Shown in pieces: positions 1-5,952 of a stretch of 6,339 nt of DNA. A program made the position numbers and the translations under genes. The stretch's first letter is position 1. Every line of letters starts with the position of its first letter. The notes beneath the pieces were generated by a model. That model saw nothing but the letters and a program-made list of their open reading frames with translations, ran no database searches and was not told the origin of the DNA. The stretch is from Planctomycetia bacterium (lineage in GTDB: Bacteria > Planctomycetota > Phycisphaerae > Phycisphaerales > SM1A02), in the NCBI GenBank assembly GCA_005799205.1, contig SYHM01000009.1, positions 1 through 6,339 of the forward strand, given 5' to 3'.

Positions 1-505
1 CGAACGCTCGAACATCCCCGGTTTCGGCGCGTGAGTCGCGGGGGCGCACACGAGTCCACTTGCACGTTCCTGAGTGCTCGCGCGATCCAACCCCACGCAC
101 AGTGACTTTCGCCGACCCCTTGTGTCGACTCGAAAAAAAGCACGTGAACTCACCCTGCGAGGCAACTGCGCCAGACACGAGTGCGAGGTACCGCTTGCCA
201 ATCGCCCACGCTCCAAAGCCAGATTGAAAGTTCTCGCGAAGCTCGTCGAATGAGTCGAGTGTCTTTGCGACAAGGAGGCATCCACTTGTGGATCGATCAA
301 GCCGATGCACAAGCCCACGCTCAGGGATCGCACTGTGTGCGGGATAGTGTTCGGCGATCCACTCTTCAATAATGGGTGCGCCATCCGTTGTCCGTGCGAC
401 CACAGAATGCCACCCAACAGGCTTGTTCAACACCAACCACTGCGGAGTTTCAAGTGCCACTGTGGGGGGAATTGCGCGCGCGTCGAATGGAAGTGCATTC
501 TGCAA
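1..505 (-). CDS. RluA-family RNA pseudouridine synthase, 3' part beyond window
   Basis: Reading the minus strand from 505 gives an open frame of 168 codons to the left edge with no stop, so the C-terminal part is missing. It carries the hallmarks of RluA-type pseudouridine synthases, which isomerise uridines in rRNA or tRNA. An N-terminal strand has LVLNKPVGWHS (about residues 24-34). The catalytic motif HRLDRSTSG lies at about 67-75, with Asp70 as the expected nucleophile. GKRYLALVSG follows at about 103-112. No S4 domain is visible before the catalytic domain, so a short RluA/RluD-like form lacking S4 is likely; the target base cannot be told. The start is uncertain. I placed it at a TTG (505) because no ATG exists in frame near it, and the only purine-rich stretch upstream is a poorly spaced TAGGG. 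A GTG at 460 (residue 16 here) is an alternative and would leave 66 bp before hmgA. The gene is divergent from hmgA and functionally unrelated to it. The family call is firm, the start is not. Confidence 0.88.
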   Translation of the reverse strand, partial: MQNALPFDARAIPPTVALETPQWLVLNKPVGWHSVVARTTDGAPIIEEWIAEHYPAHSAIPERGLVHRLDRSTSGCLLVAKTLDSFDELRENFQSGFGAWAIGKRYLALVSGAVASQGEFTCFFSSRHKGSAKVTVRGVGSREHSGTCKWTRVRPRDSRAETGDVRAF

Positions 506-526
506 GATCCCTACACTACTTGAGCA

Positions 527-1759
527 ATGGCTTTCTATACGACACTGGGTCAACTTCCAACCAAGCGCCACATCCAATTTCGCCGCCCCGATGGAAAGTT
601 GTACAGCGAAGAAGTTTTTGGAACGGAGGGATTCGTCGGACCCACATCGACCCTCTACCACATCCACCCTCCAACGCAGGTTGCTGGGTGGAAGCCGATC
701 TATTCATGCAAACCTGAGTACGTCGAGCGCGACGTCATGCGCATGCGCCATGTCCGCAGTTCGCCGATGCAACCAATGGGCGATCCAGTCACTGGACGGG
801 TGGTCCTCTTTGGAAACGACGATGTTGAAATGTCTGTCTGTGTCCCAGCTGAACCAATGCCCTACTGGTTCAAGAGTGGCACAGGCGATGAATGCATTTT
901 TGTGCATCATGGCACTGGAGTCGTTCACTCGACCTTCGGAACGCTGCACTTCGGCCCGAAGGACTACATCATCATTCCAAAGGGTGTGACCTATCAAATG
1001 ATCTTCGACACTCCGGCGGCAGGCGCGCCACATCCGCGCTTTCTCCTGATCGAATCGGTCAATGGATCACACATCCTTCCCCCACCGCGCTATCTCTCGA
1101 AGCAAACCGCGCAGTTTCTTGAGCACGCCCCCTACTGCGAGCGCGACCTCCGTCTGCCGAAGCTGCCTCTGACTTTCGACGAGCGCGGGTCATATGAGGT
1201 TCGAATCAAGACGCGTGGCGCCGTGCACGCCTACCAATACAGCTATCACCCGCTCGATGTCGTTGGGTGGGATGGCTGCTACTACCCATACATTTTCAAC
1301 ATCAGTGACTTCAGTCCAATTGTCGGAAAGCACCACCTGCCACCTCCAACGCACCAGACATTTGAGGCACACAACTTTGTCATCTGCTCGTTCTGTCCAC
1401 GGCTGCTCGATTTTCATCCAAAGGCAATTGTCGTCCCATACAACCATTCAAATCTCGACTCAGACGAAGTGCTGTACTACGTCGAAGGCAACTACAAGGC
1501 GCGGCGCGGCATCGAAAGTGCCTCGTTGACGCTGCACCCTCAGGGGATTCCACACGGGCCACATCCTGGCACCGTCGAGTCGTCAATCGGTGCGACACAG
1601 ACTGATGAACTTGCGGTGATGTGTGACACATTTCGCCCCCTCTTTCCGACGAAGGCGGCACTCGACCTCGACGATGTGCAATACCCATTCAGTTGGGAGC
1701 AAGATGGACCGCGGGTTGTCGCACCCTCTGCCGGTGCTGGTGGAGTGAACACCTGGTGA
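527..1759 (+). CDS. hmgA: Homogentisate 1,2-dioxygenase
   Basis: This 410-residue cytosolic non-haem Fe(II) enzyme opens the ring of homogentisate with O2 to give maleylacetoacetate, in tyrosine and phenylalanine catabolism. The protein begins MAFYTTLG then KRHIQFRRPDG, the usual N-terminus of the compact bacterial form, so the ATG at 527 is well supported although the ribosome binding site is weak (only GAG two bases before it). HIHPPT at about 45-50 is a conserved segment. The C-terminal cupin holds the iron site: PYNHSNLDSDE gives His307 and Glu314, and GIPHGPHPG gives His343. These match the two-His-one-Glu set of human HGD (His335, Glu341, His371). Length is slightly below the 430-445 residues of the Pseudomonas and human enzymes, with no active-site loss visible. 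The downstream DUF192 gene follows within 13 bp and probably shares the transcript. The product would feed FahA, encoded on the opposite strand further on, after an isomerase step not encoded here. Confidence 0.96.
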   Translation: MAFYTTLGQLPTKRHIQFRRPDGKLYSEEVFGTEGFVGPTSTLYHIHPPTQVAGWKPIYSCKPEYVERDVMRMRHVRSSPMQPMGDPVTGRVVLFGNDDVEMSVCVPAEPMPYWFKSGTGDECIFVHHGTGVVHSTFGTLHFGPKDYIIIPKGVTYQMIFDTPAAGAPHPRFLLIESVNGSHILPPPRYLSKQTAQFLEHAPYCERDLRLPKLPLTFDERGSYEVRIKTRGAVHAYQYSYHPLDVVGWDGCYYPYIFNISDFSPIVGKHHLPPPTHQTFEAHNFVICSFCPRLLDFHPKAIVVPYNHSNLDSDEVLYYVEGNYKARRGIESASLTLHPQGIPHGPHPGTVESSIGATQTDELAVMCDTFRPLFPTKAALDLDDVQYPFSWEQDGPRVVAPSAGAGGVNTW

Positions 1760-1763
1760 GGTG
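1758..1763 (+). promoter_or_regulatory. Ribosome binding site for the DUF192 gene
   Basis: GAGGTG is a six-base match to the anti-Shine-Dalgarno consensus and overlaps the TGA stop of hmgA (1757-1759). It sits nine bases before ATG 1773, and it supports that start over the GTG at 1761, which lies inside it. Its position suggests translation of the second gene is coupled to termination on hmgA. Confidence 0.6.
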
Positions 1764-1772
1764 GCGGTCCCA

Positions 1773-2354
1773 ATGGAGTTTCGACGAATGAAGAAACGCA
1801 CGATGATTCGAATCGGCCTGCTCGCGCTGGTCATCGTCGCCATGGGCGGGCTCGCGTACGCGGCAAACCGAGCAGCCGACGGGCCTGGGGCGACGACGAA
1901 GGCCCCTCCGTCGAGCGACAAGAAGGGACTTCCCATCGAACAAGTGACACTCCAAGGAAGCGTCTTCAACCTCGAGGTGGCGGCGAACCCAACAGACATT
2001 GCACGCGGGCTTTCCAAGCGCGTCGAGATCCCACCGAATACGGGGATGATCTTTGTGTTTTCATCGGGCAACGACCGCTCGTTCTGGATGATCGATTGCC
2101 TCGTCGACATGGACATCGCCTACCTCAGCGCAGACGGAACAGTGCTGAGCGTGTACACGATGAAGAAGGAAGCTCCCAGGGGCGAGCGCGAACCAGCAGC
2201 TGAGTATGAAGCTCGGCTGAAGCGTTACCTCAGTGGTCCAGGGGCACAGTTCGTCATTGAGACACCCGCAGGCACGAATGAAGCTCTCAAAATCAAGCCA
2301 GGAGTCAAAGTGGCCCTGAACCGAAAGCGCTTGATGAGCTTTCTGCCCCGCTAG
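1773..2354 (+). CDS. DUF192 family protein, exported or membrane-anchored
   Basis: This 193-residue protein has a basic N-terminus (MEFRRMKKRT), a hydrophobic segment at about 12-29 and an AYA-AN site near 30, so it is exported or N-terminally anchored. A Pro/Ser/Lys-rich linker (about 35-53) precedes a DUF192 domain from about 55 to 190. Recognisable parts are ARGLSKR (77-83), NTGMIFVF (89-96), the FWM segment (104-106) and DIAYLSADGTV (114-124). The domain's biochemical role is unknown. Two oddities: the usual FWMKN-like segment reads FWMID, and about 25 mostly charged residues (131-156) follow the central strands, longer than I expect for the family. The start was chosen from GAGGTG nine bases upstream; GTG 1761 and ATG 1788 (with its own GGAG at 1775-1778) are alternatives and do not change the mature protein. 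It follows hmgA by 13 bp, so the two are probably co-transcribed, but nothing in the sequence ties it to homogentisate chemistry. Its stop overlaps that of fahA on the other strand. Confidence 0.88.
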   Translation: MEFRRMKKRTMIRIGLLALVIVAMGGLAYAANRAADGPGATTKAPPSSDKKGLPIEQVTLQGSVFNLEVAANPTDIARGLSKRVEIPPNTGMIFVFSSGNDRSFWMIDCLVDMDIAYLSADGTVLSVYTMKKEAPRGEREPAAEYEARLKRYLSGPGAQFVIETPAGTNEALKIKPGVKVALNRKRLMSFLPR

Positions 2355-2356
2355 CG
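2349..2356. other. Shared stop-codon palindrome at a convergent gene junction
   Basis: CGCTAGCG is a perfect 8-bp palindrome. Its central CTAG gives the TAG stop of the plus-strand DUF192 gene (2352-2354) and the TAG stop of minus-strand fahA (2353-2351). The genes overlap tail to tail by four bases. No hairpin followed by a T-run lies close by on either strand, so each transcript probably reads into the other gene. Confidence 0.9.
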
Positions 2357-3655
2357 TCTCGCTGAGCGCGCTGGCGTCACGATGCCGCTGCACTCACCAA
2401 ACCCAATGCGCGGCAGGCCTTCACGCTCGCACCATGCACGCATGATCACCTCATCGCCATCGTGAAGAAACTTGCGTTCGGTTCCATCGGAGAGTTGGAT
2501 CGGCTCCGTTCCGCGCCAGGTTCGCTCAAGCAAGCATCCGCGCGATTGGCGCGTGGGTCCTGAGATTGTGCCACTCGCGAGCAGATCACCAGGTCGTAGG
2601 TTGCACCCCGAACTCGTGTGATGCGCGATCATCTGCGCGAGAGACCAGTACATCTGAGTGAAGTTGCCCTGACTGATGCGCGTCGAAGGTGTGCCTGCTG
2701 CTCGCATCGCGGCGCTGGCAATCGAGACCTCGAGCTGAATGTCATAAAGCACATCGGCACTGCCGCGCAGATACGGCAACGGCTCTGGATCACCTGCTGC
2801 GCGTGCTGGAAGCGCGACCCGATAGGGTTCAAGCGCTTCAAGGGAAACAACCCATCCGGACAGCGTCGACGCGAAGTTCTTGGCGAGGAAGGGTCCGAGT
2901 GGCTGATACTCCCACTTCTGTATGTCGCGTGCGCTCCAATCGTTGAGCAACACGAGTCCAAAGACATGGTGGAGCGCATCGTCCACGTCGATCGGATCGC
3001 CCAACGCATTCCCCGTTCCGATGAGCGCTCCTACTTCGAGCTCGTAGTCGAGCAGTTTCGACGGACCAAACGATGGAGGACCCGCGTCTGATTGCACAGT
3101 CTGCCCACTCGGGCGCTGAACTGGAGTACCCGATGCAACGATCGAGCTCGAGCGCCCGTGGTATCCAATGGGCATGTGCTTCCAATTCGGAAGAAGCGGA
3201 TTGTCTGGCCGAAACATGCTGCCGACATTGGTTGCGTGGTTGAGCGATGCGTAAAAATCGCTGTAGTCGCCGATGACACATGGCAGCCGAAGTGTCATTG
3301 CCCACTGTGGCAGCATGATCGATCCGCGCGCGGGATGATCTCGCAGCTCTGCGCAATCACGCTGCAAGAGTCGGGTGAGTTCTGCGCGCGTCGATCGCCA
3401 CACTTCGCGACCAAGCGACATGAATTCGTTCAGCGAATCGCCCGTCAGTGCGGCTCGAACCCGCTCGTCAAGCCGTGCGAGGCACTGCGATTCAACCAGC
3501 GCCCGGCAATCGACAATCGATCCACCGATTCGAACGCCGATTCGAACTCCACGCCCTTCACCAGCCACGACCCCGAAAGGCAAGTTCGCGAGCGAAAACT
3601 CGCACGCTGCATCATTCGCCCCCTCGACCCACGACGGCTTCGCGACCGAGGTCAC
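2351..3655 (-). CDS. fahA: Fumarylacetoacetase
   Basis: This 434-residue cytosolic hydrolase cleaves 4-fumarylacetoacetate to fumarate and acetoacetate, the last step of tyrosine breakdown. An N-terminal small domain (about 1-120) precedes the FAH catalytic domain. Mouse FAH residues can be matched as follows. GDYSDFYASLNHATNVG gives metal ligand Asp133, Tyr135 and catalytic His140. Arg149 and Tyr165 (IGYHGRSSS) follow. DYELEVG gives metal ligands Glu205 and Glu207. NDWSARDIQKWEYQPLGPF gives Asp239, Arg243, Gln246 and Tyr250, then Lys259 (AKNF). SGTISGP (361-367) and the Glu in CLLERTW (Glu377) complete the set. All key residues are present and length is normal. The start is GTG, whose first bases form a GTGA overlap with the stop of the upstream 318-residue gene, with a strong GGGAGG six bases before it. 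It is the last gene of the transporter-318 aa-fahA run and its stop overlaps that of the convergent DUF192 gene. Confidence 0.96.
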   Translation of the reverse strand: MTSVAKPSWVEGANDAACEFSLANLPFGVVAGEGRGVRIGVRIGGSIVDCRALVESQCLARLDERVRAALTGDSLNEFMSLGREVWRSTRAELTRLLQRDCAELRDHPARGSIMLPQWAMTLRLPCVIGDYSDFYASLNHATNVGSMFRPDNPLLPNWKHMPIGYHGRSSSIVASGTPVQRPSGQTVQSDAGPPSFGPSKLLDYELEVGALIGTGNALGDPIDVDDALHHVFGLVLLNDWSARDIQKWEYQPLGPFLAKNFASTLSGWVVSLEALEPYRVALPARAAGDPEPLPYLRGSADVLYDIQLEVSIASAAMRAAGTPSTRISQGNFTQMYWSLAQMIAHHTSSGCNLRPGDLLASGTISGPTRQSRGCLLERTWRGTEPIQLSDGTERKFLHDGDEVIMRAWCEREGLPRIGFGECSGIVTPARSARR

Positions 3656-4608
3656 GCTGGACCTCCCATCGGAAGCGCACGGACGACCTCCATCGCAACC
3701 AAATCATCCCAAGGTTCTTCAAATGAACATGAACCGAACGAGTGCGCGAAGCGACTGCGCGTCTCTTCGATCTCGTCCAGTGAGACTCGAACCCCCTTCC
3801 ACATGAGTGCGTGTTCGCTGAACTCGATGTCGTTGACCGAGTCGAGATTAAGGACATGGGTGAGGCCATCTAGGTCGCACTTTCGATGATCGATGAACGC
3901 CGCTCCAAGCAGCACGTTGAGGAATCCAAACTGCTTTGAGCCCGCCGCGGTATTGAAGTGACACAGGGCGCGGTGAAGCCCGGCAGTGGCCTTAAATGGA
4001 ACACCTGCCGATGCGCATGCGTGCAAGGCACGCGCGAGGTCGGCGGCTGCTGGATGCGCCTGCGGCGTCGTGCCTCCTGTTCGAAACTTCGCTCCAGCCT
4101 CTTCACCGACGAGCGCAGCGATGACTCCACGAGGATCGCTGTCGAGCGAAATCTCAAAGTACGGAAACATGTCGTCTGGAAGCATGGGAAGCGCGCGCTC
4201 AACCGAAGTCGCGTCTGCGGCACGCATCTCGAGCGAATCGATTCTCATCGCCGCGGCCCCAACTTCGCTGTGCCGCTCGTTGAAGGCCTCGACGCGCGCC
4301 AGGTCGGCCTCAAACTCAGAGGTCCCCGCGGGAGAGAGCACACACGAGATCGCCCACGCTCCATGCGTCTGGGGGAGCACTGCGTCTGGAGCGTGCCCGA
4401 CCGCCTGAACCGAGAGCAGATCGAGTTGTGCAACTGGCCAAATCAATCGGCCGAGCATCCACTGCCTCGTCGACCCGTGTACATGCGCATAGTTTCGTAC
4501 GGTCGTCACTGGGTCGAGTTGCGCTGGCGGATAGAGACCTGCGTAATCGACGATCGATGCGACGAGTGCGTGAACGCTTTGCATTGCCGCACGATACGGC
4601 TTCCGCAC
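3652..4608 (-). CDS. Uncharacterised 318-residue protein between transporter and fahA
   Basis: I do not recognise a named family. The protein is soluble, with no signal peptide or membrane segment. Segments that look like conserved signature positions are DYAGLYPP (21-28), AKFRTGG (173-179), GVPFKATAGLHRAL (202-215), FGFLNVLLGAAF (227-238) and SCSFEEPWDDL (293-303). The alternation of short strands and helices, with Arg176 and Lys206 at what look like strand ends, would suit a TIM-barrel-like enzyme; this is inference only. The GTG start at 4608 lies three bases after the transporter stop; ATG 4584 (residue 9) is an alternative and begins right before the conserved-looking part. The end overlaps fahA by four bases (GTGA) and carries the fahA ribosome binding site, so the gene is almost certainly co-expressed with fahA. 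A role in aromatic or tyrosine catabolism is therefore plausible, possibly as a catalyst or accessory factor, but nothing shows its reaction. That it is a real gene is well supported. Confidence 0.85.
   Translation of the reverse strand: MRKPYRAAMQSVHALVASIVDYAGLYPPAQLDPVTTVRNYAHVHGSTRQWMLGRLIWPVAQLDLLSVQAVGHAPDAVLPQTHGAWAISCVLSPAGTSEFEADLARVEAFNERHSEVGAAAMRIDSLEMRAADATSVERALPMLPDDMFPYFEISLDSDPRGVIAALVGEEAGAKFRTGGTTPQAHPAAADLARALHACASAGVPFKATAGLHRALCHFNTAAGSKQFGFLNVLLGAAFIDHRKCDLDGLTHVLNLDSVNDIEFSEHALMWKGVRVSLDEIEETRSRFAHSFGSCSFEEPWDDLVAMEVVRALPMGGPA
3662..3667 (-). promoter_or_regulatory. Ribosome binding site for fahA
   Basis: GGGAGG on the minus strand lies six bases before the GTG start of fahA, inside the last codons of the upstream gene (residues MGGPA). 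It is the best ribosome binding site in the window. Together with the GTGA stop/start overlap it fixes this start and points to translational coupling with the 318-residue gene. Confidence 0.75.
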
Positions 4609-4611
4609 GAA

Positions 4612-5952
4612 TTAGTCTTCGACGAAGTTGAGATCGCGCCCGTATGTCTCAGGAAGAAAGAAGACTGAGAGGATGGCGCACGGAATCACAATCGCTGCGA
4701 CGACCAGAGCCGCCTGCCACGGAGCGTCGCTCGTTCGACCGAGCAGTCCCTCGCAGAGAGTCCACAGGAACGCGCTTCCGGCGGCCGACCACCGCACAAA
4801 GTTGGGGGCTGAGGTGGTCGCAGTTGCGCGCAAGTTCGTTCCAAACTGTTCCGCAACGACCGTGACGAAGACCGCCCAATACCCAGTGGCGATTCCGAGC
4901 GCGACGGTGCATCCATAGAAGGCTGTGAGCGATCTCGATCCAACGGTGAAGTAGAGCGCCACGGCCACCGCAGTGAGCAGATGGAAGCCCCACAGCGCCG
5001 TTCGACGCGACTTCAGCCACTGGCTCAGAAGACCGCTCGAAAGGTCGCCAACGGCGAGGCCGATGTAGCACCACATGATGGCGAGTCCCGGCGTGGGTCG
5101 CGCTTCAACGGGCATGCCGAGGCTCGCGCCGATGGCGTCGCAGTACTTGATCAGAATCGCAACGACGAACCAGATCGGAACGGCGCACACGATGACGGCG
5201 AGGTACCGGCGACACCGAGACCATGGCGTGAAGAGCAGCCAGAACGCTCCACGCCCGCGGACCTCGCTTGTTCGCGTCGCAAAGAACATGCCGCTTTCGA
5301 CGACTCCAACGCGCAGAAAGAGCAGTGCGAGTCCCATGATGCCTCCGATGAGGAATGCCGTTCGCCACTCGACGACGCGAGTGATGAAGAATGCCACGAT
5401 GGCACCGCAGATGCCGACGGTCGCGACGGCGGTCGTGGCGAGTCCCCGTCGCTCTTTGCTCACGAGTTCGCTGACCAATGTGATGCCCGCACCGAGTTCA
5501 CCTGCGAGGCCAAATCCTGCGACAAATCGCAGCACTCCGTACTGGTGGATGGCGCTCCCAAGTCCGCACATGTGTAGGAGTGCGCCGGCACCTTGGTTGG
5601 GAACATCGGCGATGAACGCGTTGAGGATGTTCGCGATCGAATAGACCATGATCGATCCGAAGAGCACAGAGAGTCGTCCCCGTCGATCCCCGAGGACTCC
5701 CCACACAATGCCACCGATGACGAGTCCCGTCACTTGGAGGTAGTTATCAAGCCAGAGTCCAACTGGCTTGAGTTGATCTGCGGCGACTCCGAGCGATTGA
5801 AGACTGTCGACGCGCACGATCGCGAAGAGCAGCAGGTCGAAGATGTCGACGAAGTATCCCAATGCGGCCACGAGGATGACGAGTGCGCGAGCGCGGCGAT
5901 GTGACGCGGTGGGTTGAAGAGTCATCGAGTTCGAAAGGTACTCTGACCTCAT
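4612..5952 (-). CDS. Major facilitator superfamily transporter, probable aromatic acid or organic acid carrier
   Basis: About 446 residues with about 12 hydrophobic segments make this an inner-membrane secondary transporter. After a short basic N-terminus, the first membrane segment contains GYFVDIFD with two aspartates (about 36 and 39), a feature shared with aromatic acid:H+ symporters. MFS motif A follows as GVLGDRRGR (about 85-93) after segment 2. RFVAGFGLAGELGAG (about 142-156) matches the segment-4 region, and ERRG follows at about 167-170. The C-terminus has PETYGRDL (about 434-441), the PET motif seen in many MFS carriers. Substrate cannot be read from sequence; being first in a run with fahA suggests an aromatic or organic acid feeding the homogentisate route. 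The start is unsure. ATG 5952 has TAGGT nine bases upstream and overlaps the divergent start at 5951 by two bases. ATG 5925 has no visible ribosome binding site. A GTG at 6078 would add a polar, low-complexity N-terminus and is unlikely. Confidence 0.9.
   Translation of the reverse strand: MRSEYLSNSMTLQPTASHRRARALVILVAALGYFVDIFDLLLFAIVRVDSLQSLGVAADQLKPVGLWLDNYLQVTGLVIGGIVWGVLGDRRGRLSVLFGSIMVYSIANILNAFIADVPNQGAGALLHMCGLGSAIHQYGVLRFVAGFGLAGELGAGITLVSELVSKERRGLATTAVATVGICGAIVAFFITRVVEWRTAFLIGGIMGLALLFLRVGVVESGMFFATRTSEVRGRGAFWLLFTPWSRCRRYLAVIVCAVPIWFVVAILIKYCDAIGASLGMPVEARPTPGLAIMWCYIGLAVGDLSSGLLSQWLKSRRTALWGFHLLTAVAVALYFTVGSRSLTAFYGCTVALGIATGYWAVFVTVVAEQFGTNLRATATTSAPNFVRWSAAGSAFLWTLCEGLLGRTSDAPWQAALVVAAIVIPCAILSVFFLPETYGRDLNFVED
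5934..5939 (+). promoter_or_regulatory. Possible ribosome binding site for the exported protein
   Basis: AAAGGT lies 11 bases before ATG 5951, slightly far but the only candidate. It falls between the two possible transporter starts (5925 and 5952), so if 5952 is used it is also coding on the other strand. Confidence 0.35.

Noticed and set aside
133..139. A seven-base A run (T run on the coding strand) in the pseudouridine synthase gene, as a possible frameshift or slippage site
   Set aside because: The family-like sequence continues in the same frame on both sides (GEFTCFF then RHKGSAKVTV), so no shift is needed.
291..298. GATCGATC and similar GATCGAT words recurring in the window (also near 3316 and 5651) as a possible repeat element
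   Set aside because: They fall inside codons for Asp, Arg and Ile in separate genes with no shared flanks; they reflect codon usage.
181..989. Plus-strand open frames across 181-523 and the long alternative frame 372-989
   Set aside because: They are shadows of the minus-strand pseudouridine synthase and of hmgA, with low-complexity Ser/Arg/Thr-rich translations and no recognisable motif.
2354..2364. A short inverted repeat AGCG-TCT-CGCT just after the DUF192 stop, as a terminator
   Set aside because: Four base pairs with a three-base loop and no T-run is too weak; it also lies within the fahA coding region.
3092..4668. Long plus-strand frames opposite fahA and the 318-residue gene (3092-3889 and 3958-4668)
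   Set aside because: They lie opposite two genes with strong motifs and coupled starts; their Arg/Ser/Cys-rich content is typical of antisense frames in GC-rich DNA.
4981..5577. A 198-residue plus-strand frame opposite the transporter, rich in Asp, Glu and Arg
   Set aside because: The charged composition is what antisense to hydrophobic membrane codons gives; the transporter on the other strand is clear.
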